Positions 8,925 to 15,917 of a DNA stretch of 64,000 bases are shown here, one piece after another. The notes under the pieces were generated by a model. The model searched no databases. It had not been told where the DNA came from and saw nothing but the letters and a program-made list of their open reading frames with translations. Numbering within the stretch: position 1 is the stretch's first letter; each line of letters begins with the position of its first letter. This stretch comes from Halomonas denitrificans (lineage in GTDB: Bacteria > Pseudomonadota > Gammaproteobacteria > Pseudomonadales > Halomonadaceae). Both the position numbers and the translations under genes were made by a program. The stretch is from positions 372,001-436,000 of the forward strand of contig NZ_PYVX01000003.1 of the NCBI RefSeq assembly GCF_003056305.1. The letters run 5' to 3'.

Positions 8925-9890
8925 ATGCGACTGAAGCCCCCCGCGTTCTCCCCGGAGCGTCTCGGTTTCCTGCTGCTGCCGCGCTTCGCCATGGTGGCCT
9001 TCTTCTCGGCCATCGAGCCGCTGCGCATCGCCAACCGCATCAGCGGGCAGACGCTCTTCCGGTGGGACGTGATCAGCCGCGACGGCGGGCCGGTGGAGGC
9101 CTCCAACGGCATGACCCTGGCCGCCGACGCGAGCCTTGAGAACGCGCCGCTGTCGCCGAGCCTGGCGGTCTGCGCGAGCTTCGCCCCCGAGGCCGCCATC
9201 GACGCGGCGCTGCTCGACTGGCTGCGCGAGCGGGCCGCCCAGGGCGTCACCCTGGGCGGCATGGACACCGGCTGCTTCGTGCTGGCCGCCGCCGGCCTGC
9301 TCGCCGACCAGACGGTGACCCTGCACTGGGAGAGCCTGCCGGAGTTCCGCGAGCGCTTCCCCGAGATCGAGGCGGTGGAGTCGGTCTTCGAGGTCACCTC
9401 GACCGGCTTCTCCTGTGCCGGCGGCAGCGCGGCCATCGACATGAGCCTCGATTTGATCCGCCGGCGCCACGGCGACGACCTGGCCGACCGGGTCCGCGAG
9501 CAGCTCGTCCACCACCAGGGGCGCCAGCCGGCGAGTCGCCAGCGCGGCCTGCCGGGCCAGGGCCTCGACCCGCTGATCCATCGTGCCATCGTGCTGATGG
9601 AGGATCACCTGGAGGCGCCGCTGAGCATCCGCGCGCTGGCCGACGAGCTGGGGCTCGGCTGGCGCCGCCTGGAGCGCCTCTTCGAGCGGGACCTCGCCTG
9701 CTCCCCCCAGCGCTTCTACGTGGAGCGCCGCCTGGCCCACGCCCACCGGCTGCTGCGCGAGACGCGCCATCCGATCACCCAGATCGCCCTGGCCAGCGGC
9801 TTCGCCTCCGCCTCGAGCTTCACCCGCGCCTTCCGCCGCCACCACGGCGTGACGCCGAGCCAGCTGCGCCGGGGGGCCGATCCGGCCTGA
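8925..9890 (+). CDS. cdhR: GlxA-type AraC-family regulator of carnitine catabolism
   Basis: 321 aa. An N-terminal DJ-1/PfpI-like domain (about 12-190; GFLLLPRFAMVAFFSAIEPL, GGMDTGCFVLAAAGLL) is followed by a C-terminal AraC double helix-turn-helix (about 220-315; ALADELGLGWRRLERLF and ITQIALASGFASASSFTRAF). This is the architecture of CdhR and GbdR. It sits between the transporter and the butyrobetaine dioxygenase, so it likely activates one or both when carnitine is present. A 21-bp-spaced direct repeat right after it (9892-9922) is a candidate binding site. Assignment as CdhR rather than another GlxA-type regulator depends on context. Confidence 0.88.
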   Translation: MRLKPPAFSPERLGFLLLPRFAMVAFFSAIEPLRIANRISGQTLFRWDVISRDGGPVEASNGMTLAADASLENAPLSPSLAVCASFAPEAAIDAALLDWLRERAAQGVTLGGMDTGCFVLAAAGLLADQTVTLHWESLPEFRERFPEIEAVESVFEVTSTGFSCAGGSAAIDMSLDLIRRRHGDDLADRVREQLVHHQGRQPASRQRGLPGQGLDPLIHRAIVLMEDHLEAPLSIRALADELGLGWRRLERLFERDLACSPQRFYVERRLAHAHRLLRETRHPITQIALASGFASASSFTRAFRRHHGVTPSQLRRGADPA

Positions 9891-9891
9891 T

Positions 9892-9922
9892 TGTCGAATC
9901 GTGCACAGTGGGTGTCGAATCG
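9892..9922 (+). promoter_or_regulatory. Candidate AraC-family operator: direct repeat TGTCGAATCG, 21-bp period
   Basis: TGTCGAATCG occurs at 9892-9901 and again at 9913-9922, exactly 21 bp start to start (two helical turns), in the 98-bp gap before the dioxygenase gene. AraC-family proteins commonly bind direct repeats with this period. CdhR is the natural candidate. Confidence 0.55.
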
Positions 9923-9988
9923 GGTCGCATCGCATCCTGCGTCGGCTGTCATCCTGTGGGCATGCTCAATGCCAACGGGAGTCACGAC

Positions 9989-11209
9989 ATGACCACGCTA
10001 CCGCTTACCCCCGACTACGACGCTTGGCCCATCGAGGCCGACCTCGAGAGCGTCTCCTTCACGCCGCGCCTGGTGACGGTGCAGTGGAGCGACGGCCGGG
10101 TCAGCCGCTACCACAGCGTCTGGCTGCGCGAGAACGCCGCCGACGACACCACCGTCAACCCGGCGACCCGGGAGCGCATCCTGGACCTCTCCACGCTGCC
10201 CGCCTGGCCGGAGGTCGAGGGCGCCGAGATCGACGATGCCGGCGCGCTCTGCGTGGACTTCGCCGTGGAGGATCGCCGCCTGCGCTTCCACCCCGGCTGG
10301 CTGCGCGCCCACGACTACGACAACCTCCAGGATCCCGAGGCGCCGCTGGTACCGGTGACCCACTGGCAGGGCGGCCCCGAGGCCGGCCCCGACACCCTCT
10401 CCGCCGCCGGGCTGCTCGACACGGCGCCCGACAGCGAGGCCGAGGAGGCGATCCTCGCCCCGGCGCTCGAGAGCGTGCTCGCCAAGGGCCTGGTGCGCCT
10501 GCGTGACCTGCCCACCGAGCCGGGCTCCCTGGAGGCCATCGCCCATCGCATCGGGCCGATCCGCGACACCAACTTCGGCGGCCTGTTCAACGTCCAGGCC
10601 AAGCCGGACCCGGACTCCAACGCCTACACCTCCATCGCCCTGCCGCCGCACACCGACCTGCCGACCCGCGAGTACCATCCCGGCCTGCAGATGCTGCACT
10701 GCCTGGAGAACAGCGTGGAAGGCGGCCAGGCGGTGATGCTCGACGGCTTCGCCGTGGCCGAGGCGCTGCGCGAGCGTCACCCCGACGCCTGGGCGACCCT
10801 GACCCGGGTGCGCTGGTGCTACGCCAACACCGCCAAGACCACCGACTACGTCTGGTTCGAGCCGATGATCCGCCTGGATGCCCGGGGCGAGCTGCTCGAG
10901 GTGCGCATCGCCGACTTCCTGCGCGGCCCGCTGCAGACCGCCTTCGAGGACGTCGAGCCGGCCTACGAGGCGCTGATGACCCTGCAGCGCCTGCTTGGCG
11001 ATCCGGCCTTCGCGATCCGCTTCACCTACCACCCCGGGGACCTGGTGATCTTCGACAACCGTCGCCTGCTGCATGCCCGGGACGCCTTCGAGGGCAGCAC
11101 CGGCCGCCGCTGGCTGCAGGGCTGCTACATGGAGCGCGACGAGATCCGCTCGCGCTACCGCATGATCCAGCGCGCCCGGCGCCGCCGGCGGATCACCGCC
11201 GAGGCCTGA
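9989..11209 (+). CDS. Gamma-butyrobetaine 2-oxoglutarate dioxygenase
   Basis: Hydroxylates gamma-butyrobetaine to L-carnitine using Fe(II), 2-oxoglutarate and O2. 406 aa. The N-terminal DUF971-like domain (about 20-110) includes WSDGRVSRYHSVWLREN; the C-terminal TauD/GBBH domain has the metal ligands His-x-Asp in PPHTDLPTREYHPG and a distal His in RRLLHARDAFEGS. The start at 9989 has GGGAG 8 nt upstream; the frame is open further up but that part has no SD and covers the direct repeat. The zinc-site cysteines that follow LRDN in animal enzymes are absent (LRENAADDTT). It would feed the adjacent cdhCAB operon. Trimethyllysine dioxygenase is the alternative. Confidence 0.9.
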   Translation: MTTLPLTPDYDAWPIEADLESVSFTPRLVTVQWSDGRVSRYHSVWLRENAADDTTVNPATRERILDLSTLPAWPEVEGAEIDDAGALCVDFAVEDRRLRFHPGWLRAHDYDNLQDPEAPLVPVTHWQGGPEAGPDTLSAAGLLDTAPDSEAEEAILAPALESVLAKGLVRLRDLPTEPGSLEAIAHRIGPIRDTNFGGLFNVQAKPDPDSNAYTSIALPPHTDLPTREYHPGLQMLHCLENSVEGGQAVMLDGFAVAEALRERHPDAWATLTRVRWCYANTAKTTDYVWFEPMIRLDARGELLEVRIADFLRGPLQTAFEDVEPAYEALMTLQRLLGDPAFAIRFTYHPGDLVIFDNRRLLHARDAFEGSTGRRWLQGCYMERDEIRSRYRMIQRARRRRRITAEA

Positions 11210-11230
11210 GGCCCCCGGTGAACGCGATAA

Positions 11231-11268
11231 CGAACTCGCCCCGGCAGTTGCCGGGGCGAGTTCGTTGG
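11231..11268. terminator. Bidirectional terminator between the dioxygenase and copG
   Basis: Perfect 16-bp stem CGAACTCGCCCCGGCA (11231-11246) with TGCCGGGGCGAGTTCG (11249-11264), 2-nt loop, then TT, between convergent genes. Confidence 0.88.
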
Positions 11269-11285
11269 GGGCGTGAACGACCGCG

Positions 11286-11726
11286 TCAGAGCGTCATGAA
11301 GGGCGCGTCCTGACGGTCGGTGAACTGGTAGACCTCGTAGGGCGAGCGCTGGGGGCCGGGCATGCCGGGGGTACCGACGGGCATGCCCGAAAGGCCAATG
11401 CCGTCGATCGCCGGGCGCTCCTCGAACAGCCGCTGTACGGCCGCCATCGGCACGTGCCCCTCGATCACGTAGTCGCCCATCGTGATGGTGTGGCAGGAGC
11501 CGAGCCCGTAGGGGACGCCGGTGGCCTGCTTGACCCGGCCGAGCGGCCGGTCATCGACCACGCTGACCTCGACGCCCAGCGTCTCGAGGTGTCGGGCATA
11601 GCCGTCGCAGCAGGCGCACTGCGGGTTCTTGTAGAGAGTGGCCTGGGACGGCAGGGCGGCCTGGGCGCTGCCGGCGCCCAGCAGCAGGGCGGCGGACAGC
11701 AGCAGCGGCGTGGCATGGCGGCTCAT
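11286..11726 (-). CDS. copG: DUF411 periplasmic copper-resistance protein (CopG-like)
   Basis: 146 aa with a signal peptide (about 1-23, ending AQA). The mature protein starts with a thioredoxin-like strand and TLYKNPQCACCDGYARHL, whose CxCC cluster is the metal site of DUF411. Further conserved parts are GSCHT, VIEGHVP and PAIDGIGLSGMPVGTPGM. CopG of this family binds a Cys-bridged copper cluster. Its ATG overlaps the stop of the upstream 50-aa gene (ATGA). Last gene of the leftward copper set. Family membership is clear; the exact chemistry is inferred. Confidence 0.85.
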   Translation of the reverse strand: MSRHATPLLLSAALLLGAGSAQAALPSQATLYKNPQCACCDGYARHLETLGVEVSVVDDRPLGRVKQATGVPYGLGSCHTITMGDYVIEGHVPMAAVQRLFEERPAIDGIGLSGMPVGTPGMPGPQRSPYEVYQFTDRQDAPFMTL

Positions 11727-11875
11727 GAGCGATCCTCCTGGGAACGGCGTGACGTGAACAGGTACTTGGCGAGGGCCGCGATGCCGAGGCCCAGCAGCAG
11801 CAGGACGGCGAGCGGCATCAGCCAGCCCATCCAGCCCATGGAGCCCATCAGGGCGAAGCAGTCGGTGGTCATCAT
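11723..11875 (-). CDS. Small Met-rich single-span membrane protein (50 aa)
   Basis: A 50-codon gene that length-based calling would miss. It begins MMTTDCFALMGSMGWMGW, continues into a strongly hydrophobic segment of about 17 residues (PLAVLLLLGLGIAALAKYLF) and ends in a charged tail. GGAG (in CAGGAG) lies upstream of the first ATG at 11875, and the stop overlaps the copG ATG by 4 nt, so it is in the same operon. Its start-proximal half has six Met and one Cys, a common copper-binding composition. No family recognised; a small inner-membrane copper-handling peptide is an inference. Confidence 0.7.
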   Translation of the reverse strand: MMTTDCFALMGSMGWMGWLMPLAVLLLLGLGIAALAKYLFTSRRSQEDRS

Positions 11876-11953
11876 GAGGTGACTCCTGACGAGAGTGCGA
11901 AAGGGGCCGGTGGCGGGCGAGAGGCCGGCGCCCCGGTCAAGGCGGAGGTCGCG

Positions 11954-12256
11954 TCAGGGTCTGGGAGGGGGCCGGGCCGGCAGGGGCGCGTGATCGACCA
12001 GCGCCGGGCCGGTGGCGTCGAGCGGCGTGGCGGCCGGCAGGGCGGCCACGACGGGCGCCGTGGCCACGGCCGCGCAGGTGCCGCAATCCAGATCGCCCCC
12101 CGCCAGCATCTCGGCCTGGGGAATCCCGCAGTCGCTGGCGCAGGCGTCCGTCGTCGCATGGCCCGAGAGGCTCGCCACCGACAGCAGCACCGCGAGCAGC
12201 AGCGCCAGCAGGCGTTGGCCGGGTCGGGGATGCGGATGTCGAGCCGGTGCGGTCAT
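11954..12256 (-). CDS. Exported Cys-rich hypothetical protein of the copper island
   Basis: 100 aa. An Arg-rich start is followed by a hydrophobic signal segment (LLALLLAVLLSVASLSGHA, about 16-34), four Cys in two pairs (DACASDCG and DLDCGTCAAV) and a Pro/Ala-rich C-terminus. A GAGG is present before the ATG. It is leftward between the Spy-like gene and the 50-aa gene, so probably one transcript. It resembles the small DUF2946-like exported proteins seen near copper genes but was not identified. Because its tail is low in complexity, the real gene could be shorter. Confidence 0.5.
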   Translation of the reverse strand: MTAPARHPHPRPGQRLLALLLAVLLSVASLSGHATTDACASDCGIPQAEMLAGGDLDCGTCAAVATAPVVAALPAATPLDATGPALVDHAPLPARPPPRP

Positions 12257-12359
12257 GGATTACCTCGTGGTGGCCGCCTCATTGTGCGCCCGCCGGGCGA
12301 TCCGCCACCTTGATCCAGCGCAAGAGAGCGGGCATCGCCCGGCGTGGCCGGGCCTCGCG

Positions 12360-13148
12360 TCAGGGCTGGTAGTGGTGGTTGAGGCCACCCTGGCGCCACT
12401 GTTGGCGCTGCTCGTCGGTCAGCAGGTCCTGCAGCTGATTGTGCAGGCGCACCCGCTCCGCCATCATCTCGCCCTGCAGCTCGGCCAGCTGGCGCTGAAG
12501 CGACTGGACCTCGTCGGGGTCGGGCGCCTCGGCATGCAGCTCCTCCATCAGCGCCATGCGCAGGTCCATCATCTGCCCCATGCGATCGAACTGGGCGGGA
12601 CGATGCTGCTGCATCAGCTCACGCATCTCGCGACGCTGCTCCGGCTCGAGCTCGAGCCCCTGCATCGGGCCGTAGCCCATCATGCCGGGGCCCATGCCGC
12701 CCTGCTGGCCGTAGCCCATCATGCCGGGGCCCATGCCGCCCTGCTGGCCGTAGCCCATCATGCCGGGGCCCATGCCGCCCTGCTGGCCGTAGCCCATCAT
12801 GCCGGGGCCCATGCCGCCCTGCTGGCCATAGCCCATCATGCCGGGGCCCATGCCGCCCTGCTGGCCATAGCCCATCATGCCGGGGCCCATGCCGCCCTGC
12901 TGGCCGTGGCCCATCATGCCGGGGCCCATGCCGCCCTGCTGGCCGTGGCCCATCATGCCGGGGCCCATGCCGCCCTGCTGGCCGTGGCCCATCATGCCGG
13001 GGCCCATTCCGCCCTGCTGGCCGTAGCCCATCATGCCGCCAGCGCCCGGGTGACCCTGGGACGAACCGTGAGCGGAAGCGGCGCCGCTGGCGGCGATGCC
13101 GAGGCCGGCAGCCAGGGCGATGGCGATGACCCGCTGGTATCTGACCAT
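12360..13148 (-). CDS. Spy/CpxP-like periplasmic protein with a nine-copy Met/Gly repeat
   Basis: 262 aa. Signal peptide 1-25 (VRYQRVIAIALAAGLGIAASGAASA), then about 125 residues of a 13-residue repeat (G-M-M-G-Y/H-G-Q-Q-G-G-M-G-P), then a helical C-terminal domain of about 100 aa rich in Glu/Gln/Arg (QRREMREL, LQRQLAELQGEMMAERVRLHNQL) like heavy-metal-responsive Spy/CpxP or zinc-resistance proteins. The start at 13148 has AGGAG 7 nt upstream; the longer frame is rejected. It is divergent from the cupredoxin and shares a control region with it. The Met repeats suggest Cu(I) binding in the periplasm. Repeat number is likely to vary between strains. Confidence 0.8.
   Translation of the reverse strand: MVRYQRVIAIALAAGLGIAASGAASAHGSSQGHPGAGGMMGYGQQGGMGPGMMGHGQQGGMGPGMMGHGQQGGMGPGMMGHGQQGGMGPGMMGYGQQGGMGPGMMGYGQQGGMGPGMMGYGQQGGMGPGMMGYGQQGGMGPGMMGYGQQGGMGPGMMGYGPMQGLELEPEQRREMRELMQQHRPAQFDRMGQMMDLRMALMEELHAEAPDPDEVQSLQRQLAELQGEMMAERVRLHNQLQDLLTDEQRQQWRQGGLNHHYQP
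12672..13022. repeat. 39-bp tandem repeat, nine units, inside the Spy-like gene
   Basis: Nine near-identical 39-bp units run without a gap (GTAG of the first at 12672, of the partial tenth at 13023; 351 bp = 9 x 39). They differ mainly at the Tyr/His codon (TAG/CAT-side change) and at a silent position. All keep frame, so copy changes would lengthen or shorten the protein by 13 residues. Confidence 0.95.
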
Positions 13149-13287
13149 GATCGTTCTCCTCATCGTGCGTATGGTAGGAACGTCGACTCCCCCTGAGGGG
13201 AAGACGCTGGCAACTTTCGTTATGAGCTTACAACCATTGGGTCGCCCAGAGGTCAAGGATCTCGCGGGGCCCGATGTCGATACCCGG

Positions 13288-13315
13288 TTTCAGTCTCGTT
13301 TCAGGTTGCTAGGGT
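13288..13315 (+). promoter_or_regulatory. Candidate response-regulator operator and promoter of the cupredoxin operon
   Basis: TTTCAG at 13288-13293 is repeated at 13299-13304, an 11-bp period typical of OmpR-family sites. A -10-like TAGGGT follows at 13310-13315, so the repeat covers the -35 zone. A related pair lies before the multicopper oxidase (15853-15869). The divergent Spy-like gene could share it. Confidence 0.5.
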
Positions 13316-13355
13316 ACAACGGACACTCCCCGATACGACGCGAGAGGTACCCGCG

Positions 13356-13844
13356 ATGCGCAAGACGCTACTGGCCCTGACCCTGGGGCTCGTCACCAGC
13401 ACCGCCTTCGCCGCCGGCGAGCACGGTGGTTCCCATGCGCCGGCCGGCAACGCCGAGATCGACCGCACCATCCAGCTCGAGGCGGGCGACATGTGGTTCG
13501 ACGCCGAATCGCTGGACGTGGCGCCCGGCGCCACGATCCGCTTCGAGATCACCAACACCGGTAATCTAGCCCACGAGTTCGTGATCGGCGACGCCGAGGC
13601 GCAGGCGGCTCACCGCGAGATGATGCAGCAGATGAGCGGTAGCCATGGCCACGAAGGGCATGGCGGTCACGACATGGCCGAGGGAAAGCACGGCGGCCAG
13701 ATGCCCGCCGTGACCCTGGCCCCGGGAGAGCGCGCCGAACTCGTCTGGACCGCCCCCGAGAATGTGGATAGCCTCGAATACGCCTGCAACATCCCCGGCC
13801 ACTACGAGTCCGGCATGTCGGGTAACATCGATCTCCAGGGGTGA
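13356..13844 (+). CDS. Periplasmic cupredoxin-like copper protein
   Basis: 162 aa with signal peptide 1-20 (MRKTLLALTLGLVTSTAFAA). Cupredoxin fold with type-1 copper ligands visible: His in NLAHEFVIG and the Cys-His-Met set in YACNIPGHYESGM. Between them is an inserted His/Met-rich loop (HREMMQQM, HGHEGHGGHDM). AGAGG lies before the ATG. First gene of the rightward copper operon, 10 nt before the response regulator. It likely binds periplasmic copper or shuttles electrons to the oxidase; which one cannot be told from sequence. Confidence 0.86.
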   Translation: MRKTLLALTLGLVTSTAFAAGEHGGSHAPAGNAEIDRTIQLEAGDMWFDAESLDVAPGATIRFEITNTGNLAHEFVIGDAEAQAAHREMMQQMSGSHGHEGHGGHDMAEGKHGGQMPAVTLAPGERAELVWTAPENVDSLEYACNIPGHYESGMSGNIDLQG

Positions 13845-13854
13845 TGCACCATCC

Positions 13855-14520
13855 ATGAAACTGTTGCTTCTCGAAGATGACGACCTGCTGGCCGAGAGCC
13901 TGGTCGAGTGCCTCAGGGACAACGGTTATCGCACGGATCTGGCCACGTCATTGCACGTGGCCGGCTCGCTCATGGCCACCGAGCAGTACGAGCTCGCGAT
14001 CCTCGATCTCGGCCTGCCGGACGGTTCGGGTCTGGCGCTGCTGAAGCAGTGGCGCCAGGCCGGGCATGATCTGCCGGTGCTGATCCTCACCGCCCGCGAC
14101 ACCTGGGAAGACAAGGTGATCGGCCTCGAGAGCGGCGCCGACGACTACCTGACCAAGCCCTTCCACGACGCCGAGCTCATCGCCCGGATCATGGCGCTGC
14201 TGCGCCGCAAGTCGGGGCGACTCTCCCAGCAGCTGACCCGGAGCGGCGTCTCGCTGGACGAGGCGAATCGCTGCGTGCGCCTCGACGACGGCCCCTGGCA
14301 GTCGCTCACCGGCACCGAGTTCCTGCTGCTGCGCTACTTCATGCACCATCCCGGGCGGGTGCTCTCCAAGGAGCAGCTGCTCCATCAGCTCTACGCCCTG
14401 GAGCAGGACGCCGCGGCACCCAACCTCATCGAGGTCTACATCGCGCGGCTGCGGCGCTACCTCGGCAAGGCGATCATCCAGACCCGACGCGGCCAGGGCT
14501 ATGTCTTCGTGGCGCGTTGA
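13855..14520 (+). CDS. OmpR-family copper-island response regulator
   Basis: 221 aa. Receiver domain 1-115 with acidic pocket EDDD (7-10), phospho-acceptor Asp51 in ILDLGLPDG and Lys100 in LTKPF; the winged-helix output domain occupies about 125-220 (LTGTEFLLLRYFMHHPGRVLSKEQLL, VYIARLRRYLG). It is closest in layout to the QseB/PmrA/TctD group. The start at 13855 begins the receiver domain; the upstream open frame overlaps the cupredoxin and is rejected. It overlaps the kinase gene by 20 nt. WTTCAG direct repeats upstream of two neighbouring operons are its candidate targets. Confidence 0.93.
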   Translation: MKLLLLEDDDLLAESLVECLRDNGYRTDLATSLHVAGSLMATEQYELAILDLGLPDGSGLALLKQWRQAGHDLPVLILTARDTWEDKVIGLESGADDYLTKPFHDAELIARIMALLRRKSGRLSQQLTRSGVSLDEANRCVRLDDGPWQSLTGTEFLLLRYFMHHPGRVLSKEQLLHQLYALEQDAAAPNLIEVYIARLRRYLGKAIIQTRRGQGYVFVAR

Positions 14521-15835
14521 TCGGCGCAGTCTGCGCGTTCGGCTGCTCGCCTGGCTGTCGGGCATCGCCCTGGTGGTGACCGGGATGACCTGGCTGCTGC
14601 ACGGCATCCTGCTCAACGACCTGGCCCGCGACTTCCTCGGCGCGCGCCTGGAGCGCGAGGCGGCCCACGCCATCGAGCAGCTGCGCCGCGAGGAGCGCGG
14701 CATTGCCGGCGTGCTGGAGTCGGCCAGTCGCGGCTTCCAGGTCTTCCACCACCTCTACGTGCTGCGCCTCGGTGACGAGCTGTCGGCCTCCGACCCGCAC
14801 TGGCAGGCGGCGCTTGAGCCGCTGCTCGAGACCTCGACCAGGCGCCTGGTCGAGGTGCGCGAGGATGGCCAGCACCTGCTGGTCCATCGTCAGGCGTTCA
14901 TGCTCGACGGCGAGCCCGGCGTGCTGCTGATCGGCGAGGACTTCTCCCAGGTCGAGGCGGGCCTCCACCGGCTGCATTGGTGGGTCGGCGGCATCGCCGC
15001 GGCGGTGCTGGTGATGCTGGTGGCGCTCAACCTGCTGGCGGTCAATCGGGGGCTGATCCCCCTCACGCGGCTGCGCGACCAGCTGGGGGAGCTGCGCCGC
15101 GGCGAGCGCGAGCGGCTCTCCCCGGACGTGCCCTCCGAGCTGGACGGCCTGGTCGTCCAGCTCAACCACTTCATGGACGAGATCGACGCCCGCCTGCAGC
15201 GCTCCCGCGACTCGGTGGCCAACCTCTCCCACGCCCTCAAGACGCCGCTGGCGGCGGTCACCCAGGTGCTGCGCGGCGCGCGCCCCATCGACGATACCCG
15301 TCGCCGGCGGATGGTGGAGCGGCTCGAGGCGGTGCACGGCCAGCTGGATGCCGAACTGCGCCGCGCGCGAATCGCCGGCCCCCAGGCCGGGCAGATGGCC
15401 GAGCTTCGCCGCGACGGCACGCGGCTGGTCGAGATGTTCCGCACCCTCTATCCCGACACGCGCTTCGACCTGCACCTGCCCGCCCAGCGGGATCTTCGCG
15501 TCCCGATCGAATCCCAGGACCTCTCCGAGATGCTCGGCATCGTGCTGGACAACGCCGGCAAGTGGGCCGCCGGCGAGGTCCACTGCCGGCTGTGCCTGGC
15601 GCAGGGCCTCACCCTGCGCGTCGAGGACGACGGGCCGGGGGTGGCCGAGGCGGACCTGGCGCGCCTGGGGCAGCGCGGCACCCGCCTGGACGAGCGCCGT
15701 CCCGGCTACGGCCTGGGGCTCTCGATCCTGCACCAGCTGCTGGCCCGCTACGCGGGGCGGGTCGACTTCGCGCCGAGCCCCCTGGGCGGGCTGCGCGTGA
15801 CGATCCGGGTGCCGCTCGAGGCGAGCCGGCCCTGA
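14501..15835 (+). CDS. Sensor histidine kinase, partner of the copper-island regulator
   Basis: 444 aa. First membrane helix about 13-35, periplasmic sensor about 36-160, second helix about 163-183, HAMP-like linker, dimerisation box with phospho-His244 in NLSHALKTPLAAV, then an ATPase domain with N-box LDNAGKWA, G1 EDDGPGV and G2 GYGLGLSI. It starts inside the regulator gene. The periplasmic domain is short and has no obvious Met or His cluster, so copper sensing is an inference from context. Confidence 0.92.
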   Translation: MSSWRVDRRSLRVRLLAWLSGIALVVTGMTWLLHGILLNDLARDFLGARLEREAAHAIEQLRREERGIAGVLESASRGFQVFHHLYVLRLGDELSASDPHWQAALEPLLETSTRRLVEVREDGQHLLVHRQAFMLDGEPGVLLIGEDFSQVEAGLHRLHWWVGGIAAAVLVMLVALNLLAVNRGLIPLTRLRDQLGELRRGERERLSPDVPSELDGLVVQLNHFMDEIDARLQRSRDSVANLSHALKTPLAAVTQVLRGARPIDDTRRRRMVERLEAVHGQLDAELRRARIAGPQAGQMAELRRDGTRLVEMFRTLYPDTRFDLHLPAQRDLRVPIESQDLSEMLGIVLDNAGKWAAGEVHCRLCLAQGLTLRVEDDGPGVAEADLARLGQRGTRLDERRPGYGLGLSILHQLLARYAGRVDFAPSPLGGLRVTIRVPLEASRP

Positions 15836-15852
15836 TCGTCTCGTCGCGCGCG

Positions 15853-15869
15853 ATTCAGCGGCGATTCAG
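15853..15869 (+). promoter_or_regulatory. Candidate response-regulator operator before the multicopper oxidase
   Basis: ATTCAG at 15853-15858 and 15864-15869 are 11 bp apart, the same word and period as at 13288-13304. It lies 49 bp before the oxidase start in the 82-bp gap after the kinase gene. Confidence 0.5.
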
Positions 15870-15917
15870 CTTGGCCCGTCAGGATGGCGGCATCAGCCAT
15901 CGACGGGAGTTCCCCCC

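Noticed and set aside
12672..13022. CRISPR array
   Set aside because: Units are contiguous without unique spacers and lie in frame in a protein gene.
12012..13196. 394-codon rightward frame with VAHHAGAHAALLA repeats
   Set aside because: Antisense reading of the 39-bp repeat; the leftward frame has a signal peptide, SD and a Spy-like domain.
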